Program-made: the position numbers and the translations under genes
In this document: piece after piece, positions 42,479 through 49,968 of the stretch
How the letters are laid out: each line of letters starts with the position of its first letter
How positions within the stretch are numbered: the stretch's first letter is position 1
Assembly (NCBI RefSeq): GCF_900106035.1
Contig: NZ_FNUC01000004.1
Span: 3,658,548-3,722,547 of the forward strand
Reading direction: 5' to 3'
DNA: 64,000 nucleotides
From: Jiangella alba
GTDB lineage: Bacteria; Actinomycetota; Actinomycetes; Jiangellales; Jiangellaceae
The notes under the pieces: generated by a model
What the model was told of the DNA's origin: nothing
Databases searched by the model: none
The model's input: only the letters and a program-made list of their open reading frames with translations

Positions 42479-43356
42479 CCGCGGCACCCGTCCTCGTCGC
42501 CCGCTCCGCCCGCGCCGGCAGCCAGCCGGTCGGCGTCTGGGCCAGCCTGCTGCGGCACCCGTCCGGACGGGCCGGGCTGGCCATCGCGGTGCTGCTGGCG
42601 CTGGTCGCCCTCGTGGGCCCCTGGCTCACCGCCGACCCGAACCAGACCAGCTACGACACCCAGCTCGCCCCGCCCAGCTCCGAGCACCTGCTCGGCACCG
42701 ACCAGGCCGGACGCGACCAGCTGGCCCGCGTCGTCGCCGGTGCGCAGACGACGCTCGGCGCGGCGCTCGCGGTGTTCGTGCTGGTCGGCGTGATCGGCGT
42801 GGTGGTCGGGATGGTGGCCGCGCTGGCCGGCGGCTGGGTCGACACCGTCATCTCCCGCTTCGTCGACCTGCTGCTGGGCCTGCCGTCGCTGGTGCTGGCG
42901 CTGGCGATCGTCGGCACCCTCGGCCCGAGCCTGCGCAACGTCATCATCGCGCTCACCGTCAGCGGCTGGGCCTACCTGGCCCGGCTGGCCCGCAGCCACG
43001 CACTGGGTGCGCACGATCGGCCGGACGTCATCGCCGCGCGGATGGCCGGCGTCGGCCGGGTCCGGATCGCCGTCGGGCACGTGCTGCCCGGCGTGACCGT
43101 GCAGGTCGCGATCGCGGCGACGATGGAGCTCAGCGCGATCATCCTCGGGCTGTCGGCGCTGTCGTTCCTCGGCCTCGGGGTGCAGCCGCCGACCGCCGAA
43201 TGGGGCCAGATGCTGGCCGAGAGCCGCTTCGCGCTCACCCAGATGCCGACGCTCGCGCTCGGGCCCGGCCTCGCCGTGATGCTCGCCGTCGGCGCGGCCG
43301 TACTGATCAGCGAGGCGTTGCGCGATGTCGTCGACCCGGCTTGGAGGCGCGGATGA
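42475..43356 (+). CDS. Peptide-type ABC transporter permease (DppC-like)
   Basis: This 293-residue permease is the second subunit of importer 1. The N-terminal helix is followed by the DppC signature PSSEHLLGTDQAGRDQLARVV; the EAA loop is DVIAARMAGVGRVRIAVGHV, and LSALSFLGLGVQPPTAEWGQ closes the family pattern. The ATG overlaps the dppB-like stop (ATGA), and its own stop overlaps the first ATPase gene in the same way. The tight chain of 4-bp overlaps makes the subunits translationally coupled. Confidence 0.9.
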   Translation: MTAAPVLVARSARAGSQPVGVWASLLRHPSGRAGLAIAVLLALVALVGPWLTADPNQTSYDTQLAPPSSEHLLGTDQAGRDQLARVVAGAQTTLGAALAVFVLVGVIGVVVGMVAALAGGWVDTVISRFVDLLLGLPSLVLALAIVGTLGPSLRNVIIALTVSGWAYLARLARSHALGAHDRPDVIAARMAGVGRVRIAVGHVLPGVTVQVAIAATMELSAIILGLSALSFLGLGVQPPTAEWGQMLAESRFALTQMPTLALGPGLAVMLAVGAAVLISEALRDVVDPAWRRG

Positions 43357-44291
43357 ACGAGACCAACGGCGTCGTGACGGCGCCCGTGCTGTCCGTCGAC
43401 GGGCTGGACGTCACCTACGCGAACGGCGCCCGCGCCGTCCGGGAGCTGAGCCTGGCCCTCGGCGACGGCGAGTGCCTGGCACTGGTGGGGGAGTCCGGCT
43501 GCGGCAAGACCACCGTCGCCCGGGCGCTGCTCGGCCTGCTGCCGCGGCGCACGCGGGTGGCCGGATCGGTGCGCATCCGCGGCACCGAGGTCGTCGGCGC
43601 CTCGAGCCGGCGGCTGCGGCGGCTGCGCGGCACCGACGTCGCCTACGTCGCCCAGGACCCGTACGCCGCCTGCGACCCGCTGCGCACCGTCGCCCACCAC
43701 GTCGAGGAGGGCTGGCGGGCGAAGGGGCAGCGACCACCGGACGGGCAGGTGACGGCTCGGCTGGCGGAGCTCGGCATCGAGGACGCGCAGCACCGGGCCC
43801 GGCTGCGTCCGCACCAGTGGTCCGGCGGCATGCTGCAGCGCGCCACCATCGCCGGCGCGACGGTGCACGGGCCCGCCCTCACCGTCGCCGACGAGGCCAC
43901 CAGTGCGCTCGACGCCGACCTCAGCGACGGCGTGCTGGCCGCGCTGCGGGCCGCGTCGAACGCGCTGCTGCTGGTCAGCCACGACCTCGCGCTGGTGGCG
44001 AAGCACGCCGACCGGGTCGCCGTCATGTACCACGGGCGGGTCGTCGAGACCGGCCGCACCGGCGACGTCATCGGATCGCCGCGGCACCCGTACACGCGGG
44101 CGCTGCTGCTGGCCGCCCCGCGCCCGGGCGCCGGCCTGCCGCGCGAGCTGCCCGGCACGCCGCCGTCGCTGGCCGACCAGCTGCCCGGCTGCTCGTTCGC
44201 ACCCCGCTGCGCCCACTCCGGCGACCAGTGCCGGGAGCTGCTGCCGCTGCTCACCGACGGCGTCGCCTGCCACGCGGTGGAGCGGTCGTGA
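43353..44291 (+). CDS. Peptide-type ABC transporter ATPase (DppD-like)
   Basis: This 312-residue ATPase has Walker A GESGCGKTT, signature WSGGMLQR, Walker B LTVADEATSALD and switch His in VSHDLALV. The C-terminal oligopeptide/dipeptide extension contains CSFAPRCAHSGDQC, the cysteine-rich segment of DppD/OppD proteins. The signature begins with Trp instead of Leu, a mild variant. It partners the second ATPase encoded immediately downstream (4-bp GTGA overlap). Confidence 0.9.
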   Translation: MNETNGVVTAPVLSVDGLDVTYANGARAVRELSLALGDGECLALVGESGCGKTTVARALLGLLPRRTRVAGSVRIRGTEVVGASSRRLRRLRGTDVAYVAQDPYAACDPLRTVAHHVEEGWRAKGQRPPDGQVTARLAELGIEDAQHRARLRPHQWSGGMLQRATIAGATVHGPALTVADEATSALDADLSDGVLAALRAASNALLLVSHDLALVAKHADRVAVMYHGRVVETGRTGDVIGSPRHPYTRALLLAAPRPGAGLPRELPGTPPSLADQLPGCSFAPRCAHSGDQCRELLPLLTDGVACHAVERS

Positions 44292-45025
44292 CGGCCCCCG
44301 TCGTCGAGGGCAGCGGGCTCTCGGTCACCTACGGCCAGCGCGGCCACGTCCACCACGCCGTCGTCGACCTGACCGTGGCGGTGCACCCGGGCGAGATCGT
44401 CGGCGTCACCGGGGCGTCGGGCTGCGGGAAGTCGACGACGCTGCGGCTGCTGGCCGGGCTCGAGCAGCCGCACGCGGGCACCGTCCGGCTCGGCGGCGCC
44501 GACATCTGGGCCGAGGGCCGCACGCCGCGGCCGCCGCGGCCCGGGTACGTGATGCCGGTCTTCCAGGATCCCGTGGCGAGCCTCGACCGGCGCTGGCCGA
44601 TCTGGCGCTCCGTCACCGAGCCGCTCACCGTCGGGCGGCCGCGGATGTCCAAGCAGGAACGCATGGCCGCCGCGCGGGAGCACCTCGCCCGGCTGAGTCT
44701 CGACCACCTCGACGTGCGCTGCCTGCCGACGCAGTTGTCGGGCGGGCAGTGCCAGCGGGTGGCCATCGCCCGTGCCCTCGTGGCCGGACCGGCGCTCGTC
44801 GTCGCCGACGAGCCGACCGCCAGCCTCGACGTCACCACCGCGGCCGGCGTCACCCGGGTGCTCCGGGAGGCCGCCGACCAGGGCACGGCGCTCGTGATCG
44901 TGAGTCACGACCAGGACCGCCTGAGCGTCCTGGCCGACCGGATCCTGCGGATGAACCGCGGCCGCGTCGTCGCCGAAGAGGTGCTGCGGCCGCTCGTCCA
45001 CGCGCGAAGGGGCACCGATGAGTAG
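44288..45025 (+). CDS. Peptide-type ABC transporter ATPase (DppF-like, short)
   Basis: This 245-residue ATPase starts with GTG. Walker A is GASGCGKST, the signature LSGGQCQR, Walker B LVVADEPTASLD and the switch His VSHDQDRL. It lacks the C-terminal oligopeptide extension and is shorter than usual DppF (about 330). This short form is frequent in nickel/peptide-type systems. It overlaps the binding-protein gene by 8 bp. Confidence 0.88.
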   Translation: MTAPVVEGSGLSVTYGQRGHVHHAVVDLTVAVHPGEIVGVTGASGCGKSTTLRLLAGLEQPHAGTVRLGGADIWAEGRTPRPPRPGYVMPVFQDPVASLDRRWPIWRSVTEPLTVGRPRMSKQERMAAAREHLARLSLDHLDVRCLPTQLSGGQCQRVAIARALVAGPALVVADEPTASLDVTTAAGVTRVLREAADQGTALVIVSHDQDRLSVLADRILRMNRGRVVAEEVLRPLVHARRGTDE

Positions 45026-46577
45026 ACGAGTTGGACGGCGGGCGCTGGCGGTTGCCGCGGCCCTCGCCGTGACGGTCCTGTCCGGATGTGCCGTCGAAGG
45101 GCAGGCCACCGATCCGGCCGGTGAGACCGACCGGCCGCTGCGGATCGCCACGACCTGGGCGATCGGGTCGCTGGACCCGATCACCGAGGCGTACTGGGCG
45201 CCCGAGTTCGGCTACGGCGAGCTGCTGATGCGCCCGACCGCCGACGGCGTCGTCGAGCCGTGGCTGCTGGAGTCCGCGGAGGCGGTCACGCCCACCGAGT
45301 GGGAGCTGGTGCTGCGCGACGGCGTGACGTTCCAGAACGGCAGCCCGTGCGACGCCGACGCCGTCGCCGCCGCGATCAACCACCAGCTGGCGAACAACCC
45401 GGTGCTGCCGCCGATCGTGCCCGGCGCGACGGCCGCGGCCACCGGGCCGGACACCGTCGTGCTGACCACCTCGACGCCGGTGTCGTTCCTGCCCGCGCTG
45501 CTGGCGCAGGAGGACATGTTCCCGATCTACGACGTCGCCGCGTACGAGTCGGCGGCGGGCGACCCGCAGGCGCTGGTCGGGCTGGGCATGCACACCGGGC
45601 CGTACCGGGTGACCGAGCTGACGTCGTCCGGCATGGTGCTGGAGCGCTACGACGACTACTGGCAGGGCGAGCCCGCGCTGCCGGGCGTCGAGGTGTCGTT
45701 CATCTCCGACGCGCAGGCCCGGGTCCTGGCCGTGCAGTCGGGCGAGGTGGACGTCGCGCTCTATCCGCCCACGGAGTCGGCCGGCACGCTGGAGAACTCG
45801 TCCGCCGCCCACTTCGTCACCGGCGACGGCACGCTCGGCCCGCGGCTGATCCTCAACGTGCAGCGCAGCCCGATGGACGAGCCGGCTGTGCGGCAGGCGC
45901 TGAGCGCGGCCATCGACTACGAGGAGATGGCGAACACCGTCATGAACGGCTTCCACGACGTCGCCGAGGGCATGTACCCGATGCAGCTGCCGTACGCCGT
46001 GTCGAACCAGGCGTACGACCCGGACCGGGCCGGCCAGCTGCTGGACCAGGCCGGCTGGGTGGTCGGCGCCGACGGCATGCGGGCCCGAGACGGCGTGCCG
46101 TTGCAGCTGACGCTCTACACCTACCGCGCCGACCCGGACCTGCCGGCGATCGCCGTCGCGCTGCGCTCGCAGCTGGAGGAGTCGGGCATCGGCATCCAGA
46201 TCGAGGAGCTGGACGACATCTCCTCCATCTACGACGGCGACACCGGCTGGCACATCGCGCTGTTCCGGACCGGCTACTACGGCACCAGCGGCGCCGTCGT
46301 CGGGGTGATCCACGACTACCTCACCTCCGACGGCTCGCGGAACGCCGGCGGCATCGCCGACCCCGAGCTGGACGCGCTCGCCGACCAGCTGGCCCTGGCG
46401 TTCGACGAGGAGGAGCAGTACGACCTGCTCCGGCAGATCCAGGACATCGTCATGGCCCGGCAGGCGTACGCGATCGTCGTCTCGGTGAAGCGCGCGTCGG
46501 CGGTGGTCTCCGACACCTGGCGGGACTACGAGCCGTCGGCCGTCTACCTGCACCTGGACTGGAGGACGCAGCCATGA
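45018..46577 (+). CDS. Peptide-type ABC substrate-binding lipoprotein (SBP_bac_5), importer 1
   Basis: This 519-residue family 5 extracellular solute-binding protein has the lipobox VLSGCAV (Cys24). Landmarks are WLLESAEAVTPTEWELVLRD, VTFQNGSPCDADAV, the GPYRVTEL region and SEQ-like ALSAAIDYEEMANTV. It is unusual in coming last among the transport genes. Such proteins bind peptides, opines, nickel chelates or glutathione. It is followed within the same operon by a peptidase-like gene (4-bp overlap), consistent with uptake of a peptide-like compound. Confidence 0.9.
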   Translation: MSRRVGRRALAVAAALAVTVLSGCAVEGQATDPAGETDRPLRIATTWAIGSLDPITEAYWAPEFGYGELLMRPTADGVVEPWLLESAEAVTPTEWELVLRDGVTFQNGSPCDADAVAAAINHQLANNPVLPPIVPGATAAATGPDTVVLTTSTPVSFLPALLAQEDMFPIYDVAAYESAAGDPQALVGLGMHTGPYRVTELTSSGMVLERYDDYWQGEPALPGVEVSFISDAQARVLAVQSGEVDVALYPPTESAGTLENSSAAHFVTGDGTLGPRLILNVQRSPMDEPAVRQALSAAIDYEEMANTVMNGFHDVAEGMYPMQLPYAVSNQAYDPDRAGQLLDQAGWVVGADGMRARDGVPLQLTLYTYRADPDLPAIAVALRSQLEESGIGIQIEELDDISSIYDGDTGWHIALFRTGYYGTSGAVVGVIHDYLTSDGSRNAGGIADPELDALADQLALAFDEEEQYDLLRQIQDIVMARQAYAIVVSVKRASAVVSDTWRDYEPSAVYLHLDWRTQP

Positions 46578-47554
46578 CCGTCACCGACGCCGGGCTGGAC
46601 CGCGCGATCGGCACCGTCCTGGACCACTGCTTCGCCGTGCGGCCGGGCGAGCACGTGCTGGTGGTCGGCGACGCGGCGACCCGCGACCTGGCCGAGGCGA
46701 TCTGGCAGGGCAGCCGGGCGCGCGACGCCGAGGCCGTGCTGCTGCTGATCGAGGAGCGCCTCGACGGCGAGCCGGCCCGGCCGGTCGCGGGCGCGATGGC
46801 CGCGGCGGACGTCTTCATCGTCGCGACCCGGCAGTCGCTGTCGCACATGAACGCCCGCAAGGAGGCGACGGCGCGTGGCGCGCGCGGCGCGACGCTGCCC
46901 GGCGTGACCGCGGCGATGCTGACCCGGGCGATGGCGGTGGACCTGCCGGCGCTGCGGGCCCGCGGCCTCGCCGCCGCCGAGCTCTTCACGCTGGCCGGGA
47001 CGGCCCACCTGACCTGCCCGAACGGCACGGACATGTGGTTCCGGATCGGCGGCCGGCAGGGCATCGCCGACGACGGCGACCTGACCGCGCCGCAGGCGTT
47101 CGGCAACCTGCCGTGCGGCGAGGCGGCGATCTCGCCGGCGACGGGGCACGGCCGCATCGCCGCCAGCAGCGTGACGCCGGCCGGCATCCTGCCCGAGCCG
47201 ATGCTGCTCACCGTCGAGGACGGGCAGCTCACCGACGCGACCGGCCCGCACGGCGGCGCGTTCCTGGAGCTGCTGCGCTCGCACGGGCGGGACGGCACCA
47301 ACCTGGCCGAGCTGGGCGTCGGCACCAACGACGGCGCCGCCTTCACCGGCAACGTCCTGGAGGACGAGAAGGTGCTGGGCACCGCGCACGTGGCGTTCGG
47401 CGCGAGCGACGCGTTCGGCGGCACCGTCTACGTGCCGATCCACCGCGACGTCGTGATCGTCGACCCGACCCTCGACGTCGACGGCCACCGCGTCCTCGAC
47501 GCCGGCCACTGGCTGCTCGACACCGACCCGACGAGCGCTGGAGGCGCCCGATGA
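46574..47554 (+). CDS. Aminopeptidase M29-like protein
   Basis: This 326-residue protein is related to the thermophilic aminopeptidase (M29) family and its catabolic relatives such as 2,5-dihydroxypyridine dioxygenase. The conserved C-terminal block LAELGVGTNDGAAFTGNVLE, DEKVLGTAHVAFGASDAFGG and VPIHRDVVI contains the Glu, His and Asp residues of the metal site, and VLVVGDAATRDLAEAIW lies near the N-terminus. It could hydrolyse an imported peptide or open a ring; the two cannot be separated by eye. It is coupled to its neighbours by 4-bp overlaps. Confidence 0.78.
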   Translation: MTVTDAGLDRAIGTVLDHCFAVRPGEHVLVVGDAATRDLAEAIWQGSRARDAEAVLLLIEERLDGEPARPVAGAMAAADVFIVATRQSLSHMNARKEATARGARGATLPGVTAAMLTRAMAVDLPALRARGLAAAELFTLAGTAHLTCPNGTDMWFRIGGRQGIADDGDLTAPQAFGNLPCGEAAISPATGHGRIAASSVTPAGILPEPMLLTVEDGQLTDATGPHGGAFLELLRSHGRDGTNLAELGVGTNDGAAFTGNVLEDEKVLGTAHVAFGASDAFGGTVYVPIHRDVVIVDPTLDVDGHRVLDAGHWLLDTDPTSAGGAR

Positions 47555-48755
47555 CCGACGACCTCGTCTGCCCGCGGTGCGCCGCGCCCGGCTCCGGCAC
47601 CAGCGGCTGCCCCCACTGCGCCGGCGACGGCCGCCACGTCAACCTCGTCCCGCCGCTGGCCGACCTCACCGGACGCGACCTGCGCACGTTCCGCGGCGGG
47701 CCCTGGGGCTGGCCGGACACCCTGCCGCTGTCCGGCGTCGCCACCCCGGTCACGCTGGGGAGGGGAACACGCCGTGCTTCCCGCTGGACCCGTCCGGGCG
47801 GATCTGGCTGAAGAACGAGGGCGCGAACCCGACGTGGTCGCACAAGGACCGCGCGATGAGCGCCGCGACCACCAAGGCGGCCGAGTCCGGCGCCGCCACG
47901 GTGGTGGCGCCGTCCAGCGGCAACGCCGGGCTGGCGGCCGCCGCCTACGCGGCGCGGGCCGGGCTGCGCGCCGTCGTCCCGACCTACGGGCCGCTGCCGC
48001 CGGCCTTCCAGGCGCTGCTGGAGCACTTCGGCGCCATCCTCGTCGCCGCCGACGGCTTCGAGGGCCGCTCCGCGATGACCAGGATCGGCATCGACGAGCT
48101 GGGCTGGTACCCGGTGACGTTCACCGACCCGCGGGTCGGCGGCAACCCGTACGGCAACGCCGGCTACAAGAGCCTCGCCTACGAGCTGGCCCGCGACCTC
48201 GGCGACGACCTCGCCGCCGTCGTCGTGCCGACCAGCCGGGCCGACCTCATGTCCGGCATCGCCCGCGGCTTCGAGGAGCTGGCCGCGGCCGGGCTGATCG
48301 CGCGGCGGCCGGCCATGGTCGCGGCCGAGGCGAGCACCGGCGCCGCGTTCAGCGCCGCGCTCGCCCTCGACGACCCGGCCGAGCAGGACCTCGTCACCGT
48401 CGAACGGCAGGAGTCGGCGGCGTTCTCGATCGGCAGCGACAGCGCGCACTGGCAGGGGCTGTGGGCGCTGCGCACCTCCGGCGGCTGGGCCGTCGCCGTC
48501 GACGAGCCCGTCTACCTGGCCGAACAGGTCCGCCTCGGCCGCGAGACCGGCCTGGCCGTCGAGGCCGCGGCCGCCGTCGCGGTGGCCGCGGCGCGTGAGG
48601 TGGCGCAGCGGGCCGGCGGCGTCGTCGTCGCCGTCTCGACCTCCATCGCGGTGAAGGACCCGGCCGTCATGGCCGCCGCGCGTCCCGCGCCGGTCCAGCT
48701 GCCCGCGGACGCCGGCGCGCTGGCCGCCCACGTCGAGCAGGTGGCGGCGCGATGA
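47551..48755 (+). pseudogene. Threonine-synthase-like PLP enzyme gene with a single-base frameshift
   Basis: Two frames together encode one PLP enzyme of the threonine synthase/dehydratase fold. Frame 1 (47551 to about 47762) gives a CPRC...CPHC zinc-ribbon-like start and GVATPVTLG. The second frame continues as EGNTPCFPLDPSG, then KNEGANPTWSHKDRAM (the PLP lysine in SHKD), VAPSSGNAGLAAAAYAARAG and on to 48755. The junction is CTGGGGAGGGGAAC (47754-47767), where one more base would restore frame; 1205 bp plus one equals 402 codons, a normal length. Everything else is intact, so the choices are a sequencing error in a G-rich run, a recent mutation, or recoding. The operon position suggests deamination of an imported amino acid. 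Confidence 0.8.
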
Positions 48756-49132
48756 GGATCCAGCGCCGCGGCGAGCAGGCGATCACGGCGCCGCAGGTGC
48801 ACGACGGGCCGGGCGAGCTGACCATCGACCGCTACTTCCCCGGCGTCTCGCGGCTGCCGGTGTCGGTGCACGTCTGGGAGTTCCCGCCCGGCGCCGGCGA
48901 GGGCCCGCACACGCACGACGAGGACGACTCGCTCGCCGAGCTGTACCTCGTCGTCCGCGGGAGCGTGCGGGTCACGTCCGGCGACGAGACCGCCGAGCTG
49001 CACGAGGGCGACGCCCTCTACGCCGCGCCCGGCGAGGAGCACGGCGTGCTCAACCACACCGACCGGCCGGCGACGCTGGTGCTGGTGTGGGGGCCGCCCG
49101 CCGTCACAGCCCCAGGTTCGCCGACCCGGTGA
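48752..49132 (+). CDS. Cupin-domain protein
   Basis: This 126-residue single-domain cupin has metal ligands in HTHDEDDSLAELYLVV (two His and Glu) and the second-motif histidine in EEHGVLNHT. It is probably a small dioxygenase, isomerase or binding protein of the imported compound's pathway. The ATG forms a 4-bp overlap with the PLP-enzyme stop and ends the operon. The 3' end overlaps the convergent GntR gene by 29 bp. Confidence 0.82.
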   Translation: MRIQRRGEQAITAPQVHDGPGELTIDRYFPGVSRLPVSVHVWEFPPGAGEGPHTHDEDDSLAELYLVVRGSVRVTSGDETAELHEGDALYAAPGEEHGVLNHTDRPATLVLVWGPPAVTAPGSPTR

Positions 49133-49811
49133 CGGTGGCCGGCGAGAAGCCGGTGATCAGCGCCTCGATGACGCGGCGGCGGCTCTGCTCGATCTGCTCG
49201 GCGCTGAGGCGGCGGGCGCGTTCGGCGTCGCCGGCGACGATGGCGTCGTACAGCTCGAGGTGCTCGTGCATCTGCTCGCTGCTGGTGTCCTCGCGCGTCA
49301 GGCTGAGGAAGAACAGCCGCTGCATCTCCTCGAGCAGCGTGCGGATCGAGCGGGCCAGCCGGTGGTTGCCCGCGGCCTCGGCCAGCCGGACGTGGAACTC
49401 GCGGTTGTCGACGATGAACCGCTCGTAGCTCGCCGGGTCGGTGTGGTCGTACTCGGCGTGGGCGAGGTAGTGCATCGCCGTGATGGCCGGGCGTGGCGCC
49501 CGGGTGGCGGCCAGCTCGCAGGCCGCGGGCTCGAGCAGCAGCCGCAGCTCGAACACCTCGTTCACGTCGGTGATCTTCAGGTCCGTCACCCGGTAGCCCT
49601 TGCGCGGGCGGACCTCGACGAAGCCGTCCTGCACCAGCCGGCCGAGCGCGCCGCGCACCGGCGTGCGGCCGACCCCCAGCTGAGCGGCCAGCAGCGCCTC
49701 GCGCAGTTCGCTCCCCGGAGCCAGCGCGCAGGTGAGGATCGCGCGCTTCAGGCGCTCGTACGCCAGGTCTGTGGCGGTGGCTCCGGCCGCCCCCTCGGTT
49801 GTATGTGTCAA
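49104..49811 (-). CDS. GntR family regulator, FCD subfamily
   Basis: This 235-residue regulator has an N-terminal winged HTH (about 15-80, AYERLKRAILTCALAPGSEL, VGRTPVRGALGRLVQDGFVEV) and an all-helical FCD effector domain. The FCD metal-site residues are partly kept (Asp and His in DNREFH, His in MHEHLELYDAI), while the usual last His appears replaced by Gln. The start is TTG at 49809-49811, supported by GAGGAGAGG upstream. It is divergent from the second peptide importer and has a perfect GTGATGCATCAC palindrome in its leader, its likely operator. It may control both importers. Confidence 0.86.
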   Translation of the reverse strand: MTHTTEGAAGATATDLAYERLKRAILTCALAPGSELREALLAAQLGVGRTPVRGALGRLVQDGFVEVRPRKGYRVTDLKITDVNEVFELRLLLEPAACELAATRAPRPAITAMHYLAHAEYDHTDPASYERFIVDNREFHVRLAEAAGNHRLARSIRTLLEEMQRLFFLSLTREDTSSEQMHEHLELYDAIVAGDAERARRLSAEQIEQSRRRVIEALITGFSPATVTGSANLGL

Positions 49812-49843
49812 CCGCGTTACCTCTCCTCGCGGCTCTTGCCACG

Positions 49844-49879
49844 GTGATGCATCACTCGTATGTTACCTGACACATCACA
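49844..49879. promoter_or_regulatory. Operator region between gntR and importer 2
   Basis: GTGATGCATCAC (49844-49855) is a perfect 12-bp palindrome, followed by GTTACCTGACACATCACA (49862-49879). The arrangement closely matches 38870-38906 before the CDF exporter gene. The palindrome has the symmetry and length typical of FCD-type GntR operators. Its place between gntR and the leader ORF fits control of both. Confidence 0.65.
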
Positions 49880-49896
49880 ATCGGAAGGGGCCAGAA

Positions 49897-49968
49897 ATGC
49901 GCATCCACCCGAGGCTGACGACCCGCGATCTTCCACCCGTTGCTGCTCTTCGGCGCAAGGCTACTTGA
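49897..49968 (+). CDS. 23-residue leader peptide ORF before importer 2
   Basis: The ORF encodes MRIHPRLTTRDLPPVAALRR followed by KAT. The ATG has a good purine-rich ribosome site (GGAAGGGG) upstream, and the stop TGA overlaps the ATG of the fused ATPase gene (TGATG), so the large protein is translationally coupled to it. The R-L-T-T-R start is reminiscent of short actinobacterial putative leader peptides, a comparison made from memory. Its codons (CTT, CCA, GTT, GCT, ACT) are far less GC-rich than those of neighbouring genes. An attenuation or coupling role is inferred. Confidence 0.55.
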   Translation: MRIHPRLTTRDLPPVAALRRKAT

